Below, in pieces: positions 33,241-41,156 of a stretch of 52,049 nt of DNA. Source of the DNA: Massilibacteroides sp. (GTDB lineage Bacteria > Bacteroidota > Bacteroidia > Bacteroidales > Tannerellaceae); contig JAQVZS010000017.1 in the NCBI GenBank assembly GCA_028708075.1, positions 1-52,049 of the forward strand. The letters run 5' to 3'. How positions within the stretch are numbered: position 1 is the stretch's first letter; each line of letters opens with the position of its first letter. The notes beneath the pieces are model-generated. The model was given only the letters and a program-made list of their open reading frames with translations, searched no databases and had not been told where the DNA came from. A program made the translations under genes and the position numbers.

Positions 33241-33270
33241 TTGCATGTATGGCAATTTTGATTAAATTTG
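33241..33270 (+). promoter_or_regulatory. Promoter of the hydrolase-cdd operon
   Basis: TTG (33241-33243), 19 bases, then TAAATTTG (33263-33270), an exact -7 box. The ATG lies 25 bases downstream. This is one of the clearest promoters in the window. Confidence 0.7.
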
Positions 33271-33294
33271 TTTCTAATATAAAGATTGCATTCT

Positions 33295-34101
33295 ATGAAA
33301 AAGCTCGTAATTTTATTCTTTATCGCATTTACGATAAACATAAGTCCCTTTTTGGCCCAATCGCCTCGATTTACGGGAAATATCTCTTATAAAGAGAACT
33401 CGAAAGACGAATATAGCCGCGAGCGTTGTAAATTGGATATTTACCTTCCCGCTTCCGAAAAAGGATTTCAGACGCTGGTCTGGTTTCATGGAGGAGGGCT
33501 AACCGGCGGGGATAAGACCGATATTCCTGCCGGGTTAAAAGAAAAAGGAATTTGCATTGTTTCGGTCAATTATCGGTTGAGTCCGCGTGTGCAACATCCG
33601 GCTTATATTGAAGATGCTGCGGCTGCCGTTGCCTGGGTGATCCGGCACATCGGAGAATACGGAGGCGATTCTTCACAAGTCTTTGTAGGAGGTCATTCGG
33701 CCGGAGGGTATCTTACTCTCATGATAGGTTTGGACAAGCATTATCTTCAGGAACAAGGGGTGGATGCCGACCAAATCAAAACGTATTATCCCATAAGCGG
33801 TCAGGCGATTACTCATTTTCAAATCCGTACGGAGCGGGCTTTGTCTACGGATATTCCTTTAATTGATGAATATGCGCCTTTGGCACATGTGCGGAAAGAA
33901 GCCGCACCTTTTCTGATTATTGCCGGACAGGCAGAGAGGGAGATGGCCTGCCGGACGGTAGAGAACCGTTTTCTTTACGAAGCGTTGCAGGCTGTGGGGA
34001 ATAAGACCGTCGTCTTTCATGAATTATCTGGTTTTAATCATGGAACTGTTGTGGAACCTGCTTCCTTGTTGATTCTTCAGGACATGAAATCGCGTAAATA
34101 A
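33295..34101 (+). CDS. Secreted alpha/beta hydrolase (lipase/esterase-like)
   Basis: A 268 aa exported hydrolase of the hormone-sensitive-lipase/BD-FAE type. The ATG at 33295 gives MKKLVILFFIAF and a signal peptide ending near FLAQ; an in-frame TTG three codons earlier is less likely. The oxyanion motif is WFHGGGLTGG (HGGG), the nucleophile elbow GGHSAGGY (GHSAGG), the acid probably in the region IIAGQAERE, and the histidine in SGFNHGTV. It probably cleaves small carboxyl esters, such as acetyl or feruloyl groups. cdd follows after 8 bases, an unrelated function sharing the transcript. Confidence 0.88.
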   Translation: MKKLVILFFIAFTINISPFLAQSPRFTGNISYKENSKDEYSRERCKLDIYLPASEKGFQTLVWFHGGGLTGGDKTDIPAGLKEKGICIVSVNYRLSPRVQHPAYIEDAAAAVAWVIRHIGEYGGDSSQVFVGGHSAGGYLTLMIGLDKHYLQEQGVDADQIKTYYPISGQAITHFQIRTERALSTDIPLIDEYAPLAHVRKEAAPFLIIAGQAEREMACRTVENRFLYEALQAVGNKTVVFHELSGFNHGTVVEPASLLILQDMKSRK

Positions 34102-34109
34102 TTTGCTGC

Positions 34110-34583
34110 ATGATTGAGCACGAATTGAAAATAACGTTCTGTACGGCACCTCTTTCCGAATGGGAAAAACCATATCAATTGTTGTATGAAGAAGCCGTAG
34201 CAGCAGCCTCAAAAGCGTACGCGCCTTATTCACATTTTCAGGTTGGAGCAGCCGTATTGCTGGCTAATGGTGAAATGGTCTCTGCTTCCAATCAGGAAAA
34301 CGCGGCGTATCCTTCCGGGCTTTGCGCGGAACGGGTCGCTTTGTTTTATGCCGGGGCTAAGTATCCGGAAGTAGCCGTTACTGCTATTGCCATCGTTGCT
34401 TTTTCCAACGGGAAAATTGTAGAAGGTATTTCTCCTTGCGGCGGATGCCGCCAGGTGATGCTCGAAACGGAAAAACGTGCCGGAGCGCCGGTTAAAGTGT
34501 TTCTTTGTGGCTCAACCTCCATGCTGTTAATCAATTGTGCTTCCGACTTACTCCCGATTTGTTTTGACGGATGTGATTTGTAG
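34110..34583 (+). CDS. cdd: Cytidine deaminase
   Basis: A 157 aa cytoplasmic zinc enzyme converting cytidine and deoxycytidine to uridine and deoxyuridine (pyrimidine salvage). Catalytic motifs are NAAYPSGLCAERVALF (zinc Cys and catalytic Glu in the CAE triad) and SPCGGCRQVM (P-C-x2-C, the other two zinc ligands). The substrate-binding YAPYSHFQVGAA segment is present. The length is that of the homotetrameric short form. It lies downstream of the hydrolase in one operon. Confidence 0.96.
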   Translation: MIEHELKITFCTAPLSEWEKPYQLLYEEAVAAASKAYAPYSHFQVGAAVLLANGEMVSASNQENAAYPSGLCAERVALFYAGAKYPEVAVTAIAIVAFSNGKIVEGISPCGGCRQVMLETEKRAGAPVKVFLCGSTSMLLINCASDLLPICFDGCDL

Positions 34584-34696
34584 AAATAAGTTTATTGTTT
34601 TTTTATTAATAAAATGTCAAACTTGTTTGAAGCGCTTGAATCCGTTTACCGAAGCGCCTAGAATGAATTTCGATCAAATACAAAAAATAAAAACGT

Positions 34697-34704
34697 TATC
34701 TTTG
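34697..34704 (+). promoter_or_regulatory. Promoter (-7 box) of the TonB-dependent receptor gene
   Basis: TATCTTTG is an exact -7 consensus, 27 bases before the ATG at 34732. The spacer after cdd is only 148 bases and shows no convincing -33 box, and no room for a large riboswitch. Confidence 0.6.
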
Positions 34705-34731
34705 TGCGATTTTTTAACTAAATTAATTTTT

Positions 34732-36777
34732 ATGAAACAAAAAAGATTTAACCAGTTGGCGGCTTTCCGTTTTAAGCGGTTCGCGAGGAAAGCCTACAGT
34801 GTGTTTAACAGTTTGCACAAAGAAGTGACAATAGGTGTTGTTACAAATTGTGTGCTGACTTTTGCCGCGACAGGGATCGTTTCGGCTCAGACGAATGTGG
34901 TAGCTGGCGTAGAAAGCAGGGAAACAGAACAGGAACTGGACGAAGTGACCGTTACAGCTTCGCGAGTGGAATTGGCACTGAATCAGGCTGCCCGTTTAGT
35001 GACGGTAATTACTAAAGAAGAGATTCAGCGATCGCCTGTTCAAAGTATCCAAGATTTACTTAATTATGCTGCTAATATTGATGTGATGCAGCGTGGAGCC
35101 CACGGGGTGCAGGCCGACATCTCGATTCGTGGCGGTTCTTTCGACCAAACAGCCATTCTCCTTAACGGAATTAACCTTTCTAATCCCCAAACCGGACATT
35201 ACAGTTTTGATATTCCTGTTAATCTTTCCGATGTAGAACGTATCGAAATTATTCATGGCCCGTCTTCTATCATTTATGGGGCCAGTGCTTTTTCTGGAGG
35301 AATAAATATTATAACTAAAAAGAAACCCGACCATAAGGCTTATGCTAATATTGAAGCCGGCAGTCATGGCCTTTGGAATGCTCAGGCAAGCGGGGCACTT
35401 ACCTCTTCTGTTGCCACAAGTCAACTGTCCGCCGGTTATGCGACTTCCGACGGGTACATTGCAAATAGCGATTATAATATTGGAAATCTGCTTTGGCAAA
35501 CCAGGCTGAAACCTGAAAAGAACTCGATTGTAGATGTGCAGTTGGGTTATAACGATAAAAAATATGGAGCGAATACTTTTTATTCCGCTAGTTATCCAAA
35601 TCAATACGATGAAACGAGTTCGTATTTTGCTTCTGTCCGTGGAGAAACGGGGGATAAGCTGAAATTTATCCCGGCCGTTTATTGGAACAGGCATTATGAT
35701 TGTTTTCAATTGTATCGTGACGGTACGCCGAACATTCCTTCCTCGTATGTCGGACATAATTCTCATCGCAGCGATGTGTATGGCGCAAATTTGAACATTC
35801 AATTCACTTCAAAATGGGGGATCACCAGTTTTGGGAGTGAATTCAGAAGCGAGGGTATCTTAAGTTCCGTACTCGGAAGAGAAATGGTTGAACCTGACGG
35901 GAAATATACAAAATCGGACGATCGGACAAATATAAGTTTCGCTCTGGAACATAACCTTTTGCTTGATCGTTTTACGTTGACTGCCGGTTTATTGGCGAAT
36001 GATAATACGCAATTCCGGGGGGCGTATAAATTTTATCCTTCGATTAATGTGAGTTACCGCGTGCTCGATAACCTGAAAACCTTTGCTTCCTGGAATAAGG
36101 CGACACGCATGCCGACTTTTACAGATCTATATTATACGACGGAGACACATATCGGGAATGTCGACTTGAAGCCGGAGACTTCGGAGGCTTTCGAGTTGGG
36201 TCTGAAATACGATGCTTGGTTTATGCGTTTGTATGTGACGGCTTATTTGATGAAGGGGGATAATATTATCGACTGGGTGAAAGCGAACGTGGATGATAAA
36301 TGGGAATCCCGCAATATCACCCAATTGGATAAAAAAGGGATAGAGGTAGGAACACAGTTGTTGTTGGGAGAGGTTGTTGGATTTTTGCCCGAATCGACTG
36401 TATTTCATGCTGCTTATACACGTTTAAAACAGGATAAATCTTCCGGAGATTTGATTTCGAATTATACGTTGAATTATCTGCGTGATAAAGTAACTCTTAA
36501 ATTGGAACATCCAGTTGTAAAGAACGTGACGGCAAATTGGAATTTCCGTTGGCAGAAACGTATGGGTGGCTATACCCGTTATGATAACGGGGTACAAGGA
36601 GAGTTTACAAATTATACCCCTTTTTCTACACTCGATCTACGGATTAACTGGCAATTAAAGAAATTTCTATTTCATCTGAGTGCCAATAATCTGTGCGACA
36701 CGAAATATTATGATTTAGGGAATGTCCCTCAAGCTGGTTTTTGGCTGATCGGAGGGGTAAGTTATACCTTGAAATGA
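34732..36777 (+). CDS. TonB-dependent receptor (BtuB/CirA-like)
   Basis: A 681 aa outer membrane receptor. The start at 34732 (MKQKRFNQLAAF) comes after an exact -7 box; a longer reading would overlap cdd. The leader is unusually long, with basic residues before a hydrophobic core ending in IVSAQ (about residue 53), as in some Bacteroidota receptors. Then a TonB box (DEVTVTASR), a plug domain (about 70-190, with GGINIITKK) and a 22-strand barrel ending in GVSYTLK. There is no STN or carboxypeptidase-like domain and no SusD partner, so it probably imports a small chelate or cofactor such as a siderophore, haem or cobalamin rather than a glycan. The substrate cannot be told. Confidence 0.9.
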   Translation: MKQKRFNQLAAFRFKRFARKAYSVFNSLHKEVTIGVVTNCVLTFAATGIVSAQTNVVAGVESRETEQELDEVTVTASRVELALNQAARLVTVITKEEIQRSPVQSIQDLLNYAANIDVMQRGAHGVQADISIRGGSFDQTAILLNGINLSNPQTGHYSFDIPVNLSDVERIEIIHGPSSIIYGASAFSGGINIITKKKPDHKAYANIEAGSHGLWNAQASGALTSSVATSQLSAGYATSDGYIANSDYNIGNLLWQTRLKPEKNSIVDVQLGYNDKKYGANTFYSASYPNQYDETSSYFASVRGETGDKLKFIPAVYWNRHYDCFQLYRDGTPNIPSSYVGHNSHRSDVYGANLNIQFTSKWGITSFGSEFRSEGILSSVLGREMVEPDGKYTKSDDRTNISFALEHNLLLDRFTLTAGLLANDNTQFRGAYKFYPSINVSYRVLDNLKTFASWNKATRMPTFTDLYYTTETHIGNVDLKPETSEAFELGLKYDAWFMRLYVTAYLMKGDNIIDWVKANVDDKWESRNITQLDKKGIEVGTQLLLGEVVGFLPESTVFHAAYTRLKQDKSSGDLISNYTLNYLRDKVTLKLEHPVVKNVTANWNFRWQKRMGGYTRYDNGVQGEFTNYTPFSTLDLRINWQLKKFLFHLSANNLCDTKYYDLGNVPQAGFWLIGGVSYTLK

Positions 36778-36781
36778 CACA

Positions 36782-36823
36782 AAAAAGGCCGAAAGCGGAT
36801 ACTTTCCGACTTTCGGCCTTTTT
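36782..36823. terminator. Bidirectional terminator between convergent genes
   Basis: A 14-base perfect stem (36782-36795 with 36810-36823, core GGCCGAAAG/CTTTCGGCC) flanked by A-runs and T-runs, so it can stop transcription from both sides: the receptor gene (+) and the symporter gene (-). Confidence 0.9.
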
Positions 36824-36840
36824 CGTTTTTTATGCTTTCT

Positions 36841-38535
36841 TTACCAGAAATACCAATAGAAAGCGGCTGTGATACCCAGGATAATAACTGTATGAATAAT
36901 ATCCCAGCGATTCCAGCTGGCACGCGTTTCCGCTTTTTGTGCCGGTGTGGCGGTTCCGAATACTAACCCTTGTATTTTGTCAGCACTTGGTGCTGTGGTG
37001 AATAAACTGACAACTACAACAACGATAATGCAGAACAGGAACATCCAACCGCAGAAGAATAACCAGTTTAAATCGTAGAATAAGTATTTGAACAATCCAC
37101 CTGAGAGATCTCCTGCGTTACTGTAAAATACTTTCGCTCCTAAACGAGTTAATCCAATGGCCATGCCGGCGATCAATCCCCATAATCCCCCTTGCGCAGA
37201 TGTCCGTTTCCATGTGATACCTAAAAGGAAGGCGGCAGCGATACCCGGAGCCAGAACCGATTGAACGTCTTGCAGGTAAGTGTAAAGCACATCACCCACA
37301 CTACGCATGATGGGAATCCATAAAATACCCAATACAACAATCACAACTGTCGCGATTTGCCCGATTACAACCAATTTCTTTTCTGATGTTTTAGGTTTGA
37401 AACGTTTATAGAAGTCGATTGTAAACAACATAGCCGACGAATTAAAAAGAGATGCAAGCGAACTCATCAAGGCGGCTAAAATACCACAAACGACCAATCC
37501 TTTTATACCGGCAGGCAATAGTTTAGCTACTAATGTGGGAAATGCCGCGTCGGCAATGGGCGTTCCATTTGCATATAGTGGCAAAAAACCTTCACCACCC
37601 GCACCAATGTATTTTTGATGCAAAGCAAATGCGATCATTCCCGGGATAAGGAATAAGAATACTGGTAATAACTTCAGGTAAGCGCCGAATATAGCACCGC
37701 GGCGTGCTTCCTTTTGATTTTTTCCGGAAAGGACACGTTGCACGATGAATTGGTCTGTACACCAATACCAGAACCCGATAATCGCCGAACCAACCAATGC
37801 TCCTAACCATGGAAAGTTCGGATCATTATTGCTCCGAATCAACTGAGTCATTGTGTCACCGTAATCATTTACTGTAACTGCTCCACAGATTCTCATCATT
37901 TCGTCCCAGCCACCTAATTCTTTGAATCCGAGAACTAAGATTATTAAAGAACCTAATAACAAAATAGGCGTTTGCAATACGGAGGTATACAATACGGATT
38001 TCATACCTCCGAAGATTGTATATATAGCTGTGATTAAAACCAATCCGATCGCCGCGATCCAGAAAAAGTCAATCCCCCAAAGTTCCTTGATGCCAAAAAC
38101 CTGTTGGAAGACTAATCCTCCGGCGTAAACGGTTACTGCTACTTTGGTCAACACGTAACTGATTAACGAGATAACAGAGAGTATGGTTCTGGATTGAGAG
38201 TTATAACGGCGTTCCAAAAATTCCGGCATGGTATAGACCATACTTCGCGAATAAAAAGGAACGAATACCCATCCCAGAATAAGGATCATCCATCCCTGAA
38301 TTTCCCAATGTGCCATGGCCATACCACTGGATGCACCAGCACCTGCCAGTCCGATCAAGTGTTCCGACCCAATGTTTGAAGCAAAAATGGATGCTCCGAT
38401 AGCAATCCAAGTTGCGTCACGTCCACCTAAAAAATAATCTGCCGAGTCGTTCTGTTTTTGTTTGACGACCCATATAATAATACCGATCAGAGCTAATGCG
38501 AAAACTCCAATTACAATCCAATCTAATGTTTCCAC
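36841..38535 (-). CDS. Sodium/solute symporter, SSS family, likely sugar
   Basis: A 564 aa inner membrane transporter with about 14 helices, of the SGLT branch of the solute:sodium symporter family. Family segments: DYFLGGRDATWIAIGASIFASNIGSEHLIG (partly the Na2 site and TM1), WCTDQFIVQRVLSGK and LMSSLASLFNSSAMLFTIDFYKR. The SGLT-type loop and length fit sugar import with Na+. It is the last gene of the pentose cluster (tkt-rpiB-symporter, 41 bases after rpiB), so L-arabinose or another pentose is the likely substrate by context, as for the SSS transporter of Bacteroides arabinose loci. Confidence 0.9.
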   Translation of the reverse strand: METLDWIVIGVFALALIGIIIWVVKQKQNDSADYFLGGRDATWIAIGASIFASNIGSEHLIGLAGAGASSGMAMAHWEIQGWMILILGWVFVPFYSRSMVYTMPEFLERRYNSQSRTILSVISLISYVLTKVAVTVYAGGLVFQQVFGIKELWGIDFFWIAAIGLVLITAIYTIFGGMKSVLYTSVLQTPILLLGSLIILVLGFKELGGWDEMMRICGAVTVNDYGDTMTQLIRSNNDPNFPWLGALVGSAIIGFWYWCTDQFIVQRVLSGKNQKEARRGAIFGAYLKLLPVFLFLIPGMIAFALHQKYIGAGGEGFLPLYANGTPIADAAFPTLVAKLLPAGIKGLVVCGILAALMSSLASLFNSSAMLFTIDFYKRFKPKTSEKKLVVIGQIATVVIVVLGILWIPIMRSVGDVLYTYLQDVQSVLAPGIAAAFLLGITWKRTSAQGGLWGLIAGMAIGLTRLGAKVFYSNAGDLSGGLFKYLFYDLNWLFFCGWMFLFCIIVVVVVSLFTTAPSADKIQGLVFGTATPAQKAETRASWNRWDIIHTVIILGITAAFYWYFW

Positions 38536-38576
38536 GATATTTGTGATTTAATAGTTTTTACATGGTTTTTATCCCT

Positions 38577-39008
38577 TTAGAAAGAGATTTTATCGATTCG
38601 TCGTTGATGTCGTCCACCTTCAAATTTTGTATTCAGGAATGCGTCGACTGCTTTTGCCGCTTCCTCTTTACTGATAAATCTTCCAGGCATTACAAGTATA
38701 TTGGCATCGTTATGCGCGCGCGCTAATGCGGCTATTTCCGCATTCCAACTTAATGCTGCGCGAATCCCCATATGCTTATTAAGTGTTATGGCGATTCCAT
38801 TCCCCGTACCGCAAACGGCAATACCTCTGGCTACTTCTCCTTTTTCGACAGCAAACGCCAACGGATGAGCAAAATCGGGATAGTCCGAACTTTCAGTCGA
38901 TTGAGCTCCATAATCTTTGTAAGGGATTCTTTTTTTCTCCAGAATTTGTTTCACAAACTCTTTCAATTCGTAGCCTGCATGATCACTGCTTAACCCTATT
39001 GTATTCAT
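38577..39008 (-). CDS. rpiB: Ribose-5-phosphate isomerase B
   Basis: A 143 aa cytoplasmic LacAB/RpiB-family isomerase interconverting ribose-5-P and ribulose-5-P. The ATG at 39008 gives MNTIGLSSDHAGYELKEF, starting directly with the family signature. The phosphate-binding and active-site segment CGTGNGIAITLNK carries the nucleophile-position Cys, and the tail HQRRIDKI is typical. It lies 58 bases after tkt, separated by an 11-base stem-loop, and 41 bases before the symporter gene. It links L-arabinose catabolism to the pentose phosphate pathway. Confidence 0.95.
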   Translation of the reverse strand: MNTIGLSSDHAGYELKEFVKQILEKKRIPYKDYGAQSTESSDYPDFAHPLAFAVEKGEVARGIAVCGTGNGIAITLNKHMGIRAALSWNAEIAALARAHNDANILVMPGRFISKEEAAKAVDAFLNTKFEGGRHQRRIDKISF

Positions 39009-39026
39009 TTTTTCTGTATAGAGGTC

Positions 39027-39060
39027 GTGTCCGGAATCCCCGTAAAGCAATTCCGGACAC
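39027..39060. other. Intercistronic stem-loop between tkt and rpiB
   Basis: GTGTCCGGAAT (39027-39037) pairs perfectly with ATTCCGGACAC (39050-39060) around a 12-base loop. On the + strand a T7 run follows; on the minus strand, the transcribed one, it is preceded by A residues and not followed by T. It therefore looks like a stability or processing element rather than a terminator for tkt. Confidence 0.75.
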
Positions 39061-39066
39061 GTTTTT

Positions 39067-41097
39067 TTAATGTGCCAATAATTCTCTAACCTGTTGATAT
39101 ACATTCTTTCCCGTAAAACCGAGTTTTTCGTCCAGCACTTTGTATGGAGCGGAGAATCCGAAAGATTCCAATCCCCATACTTTACCATGAGAGCCAACTA
39201 ATCCTTCCAGAGTCACCGGAAGTCCGGCTGTCAGTCCAAATACTTTATTAGAAGCAGGAATAACCGATTCCTGATAGGCCTTACTTTGGTTACGGAATAA
39301 CCCTTCGGATGGAACGGATACAATGCGTACTTTAATTCCATCAGCCCGGAGAAGAGCTGCTCCTTCCACCAATGTGGCAACTTCCGATCCGGAAGCGACT
39401 AAGACAACATCCGGATTTTCGTCCGTTTCAATAATATACGCGCCTCTTTCTGCCTGAAGTGCCTCCTCATAACGGCTGCTTTTTGCTGGCAGATCTGAGA
39501 TGTTTTGTCTGGAAAGGATTAATCCCGTAGGAGTTGAGGTGTTTTCCATCGCCAGTTTCCAAGCGACCGTTGTTTCCGTAACGTCTGCCGGCCGCAAGAC
39601 TAACATAGAATTATGACCTTTATGATTCTTTAGTTTTTCCATCAAACGAATTTGGGCTTCCTGTTCGACTGGCTCATGCGTTGGCCCGTCTTCTCCGACA
39701 CGGAAAGCGTCGTGCGTCCAAATAAACTTAACCGGGACTTCCATCAGCGCAGCCATACGTACGGCAGGTTTCATATAATCTGAAAAAACGAAGAATGTTC
39801 CACAAGCTGCAATTACACCACCATGTAACGACATACCGATACAGATACAAGCCATTGTCAGTTCAGAAACTCCCGCTTGAAAGAACGCGCCACTGAAATC
39901 ATCTTTGCGGAGCGAATGGGTTTTCTTTAGGAATCCGTCCGTTTTATCCGAATTTGATAAGTCGGCTGAAGCACAAATCATATTTTCAACCTGAGTAGCT
40001 AGAATACTCAATACGGTTGCTGAAGCAGCGCGAGTTGCTTGTCCCGGCTTTTGTTCGATAGCAGACCAATCGATAGCGGGTATTTCATTTGCGAACCATT
40101 TGGCCTTCTTAGCCGCCAGTTCCGGATTTGCTTTGCCCCAGACTTCTTCTGCCTTGTGGCGTTCGGCTACGATATTTTCGAGTTTTTTGGCACGATTATC
40201 ATATAATGCCGCTACCTCCGGTTTAATTCGGAACGGGTCTTCCGGATCTCCGCCTAACGCTTTAATCGTGTCCGAAAATGATGCCCCTGCTGCTGAAAGA
40301 GGTTGCCCGTGAGTGGATACTTTATTTTCATAACTTCCCTCAGACGCGTCGATAGCTCCTTTTCCCATGATTGTTTTTCCGATAATCAAGGTCGGACGGC
40401 CGAGCACAGCTTTTGCTTCGGTCAGTGCTGCGCGTATTTCCTGTACATCGTTCCCATTGATGGAAATAACTTTCCAGCCCCAAGCTTCATATTTCATGCC
40501 CACGTTTTCGATGGTCACTTCTTCTACTTTTGTTGAAAGTTGAATATTGTTTGAGTCGTAAAACATGATCAGGTTATCTAGGCCCAATGTCCCTGCAATA
40601 CGTCCGGCTCCCTGAGAGATTTCTTCCTGCACACCACCGTCGGATATGTATGAATAAATTGTTTGATTCATCTGTTCCCCCAGACGGGCTTTCAGAAATT
40701 TTGCCGCGATAGCTGCTCCGATAGCAAAGGTATGTCCCTGTCCTAATGGGCCGGAGGTGTTTTCAACGCCACGTTCAATATCCACTTCCGGATGCCCCGG
40801 CGTTACACTTCCCCATTGACGGAAAGCGGCCAATTCATCCATACTGTATTTTCCGGTAAGTGCCAATACAGAATAAAGCATCGGCGACATGTGTCCCGGA
40901 TCCAGAAAGAATCTGTCTCTTCCCGCCCATTTCGGATTTTTGGGGTCATATATAAGAAATTCGGAGAATAATACATTGATAAAATCCGCACCGCCCATTG
41001 CTCCTCCGGGATGTCCGGATTTCGCCTTTTCAACCATCGATGCAGCAAGGATTCGTATATTATCCGCCGCCATGTTCATTGTTTTGATTTCATTCAT
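39067..41097 (-). CDS. tkt: Transketolase
   Basis: A 676 aa thiamine-diphosphate enzyme moving two-carbon units between sugar phosphates, here consuming xylulose-5-P from arabinose. The TPP motif region reads SDGGVQEEISQ (GDG in most transketolases; the metal-binding Asp is kept, and a second ligand lies in YDSNNIQLS). Other family segments: GHPGGAMGGAD, DPGHMSP, the catalytic His in STHGQPL, and the substrate-binding THDAFRVGEDGPTHEPVEQ. It has its own exact -7 box 25 bases upstream, so tkt-rpiB-symporter may form a separate unit from araDAB. It is followed by a stem-loop and rpiB. Confidence 0.96.
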   Translation of the reverse strand: MNEIKTMNMAADNIRILAASMVEKAKSGHPGGAMGGADFINVLFSEFLIYDPKNPKWAGRDRFFLDPGHMSPMLYSVLALTGKYSMDELAAFRQWGSVTPGHPEVDIERGVENTSGPLGQGHTFAIGAAIAAKFLKARLGEQMNQTIYSYISDGGVQEEISQGAGRIAGTLGLDNLIMFYDSNNIQLSTKVEEVTIENVGMKYEAWGWKVISINGNDVQEIRAALTEAKAVLGRPTLIIGKTIMGKGAIDASEGSYENKVSTHGQPLSAAGASFSDTIKALGGDPEDPFRIKPEVAALYDNRAKKLENIVAERHKAEEVWGKANPELAAKKAKWFANEIPAIDWSAIEQKPGQATRAASATVLSILATQVENMICASADLSNSDKTDGFLKKTHSLRKDDFSGAFFQAGVSELTMACICIGMSLHGGVIAACGTFFVFSDYMKPAVRMAALMEVPVKFIWTHDAFRVGEDGPTHEPVEQEAQIRLMEKLKNHKGHNSMLVLRPADVTETTVAWKLAMENTSTPTGLILSRQNISDLPAKSSRYEEALQAERGAYIIETDENPDVVLVASGSEVATLVEGAALLRADGIKVRIVSVPSEGLFRNQSKAYQESVIPASNKVFGLTAGLPVTLEGLVGSHGKVWGLESFGFSAPYKVLDEKLGFTGKNVYQQVRELLAH

Positions 41098-41121
41098 AAT
41101 ATGGATTTTTTGAGTTTTTTA

Positions 41122-41129
41122 CAAAGATA
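41122..41129 (-). promoter_or_regulatory. Probable tkt promoter (-7 box)
   Basis: On the minus strand TATCTTTG, an exact -7 consensus, lying in the 59-base araB-tkt spacer, about 25 bases before the tkt start. No -33 TTTG is seen at the right distance. Confidence 0.55.
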
Positions 41130-41156
41130 CGGAATCTCTCCGTACGACTCATTCTC

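Noticed and set aside
34584-34731. Cobalamin riboswitch upstream of the TonB-dependent receptor
   Set aside because: Only 148 bases are available, the -7 box sits 27 bases before the ATG, and no B12-box or matching stems are seen.
35056-35802. Long reading frame antisense to the TonB-dependent receptor
   Set aside because: Opposite-strand shadow of a clear barrel protein; no start signal or family pattern.
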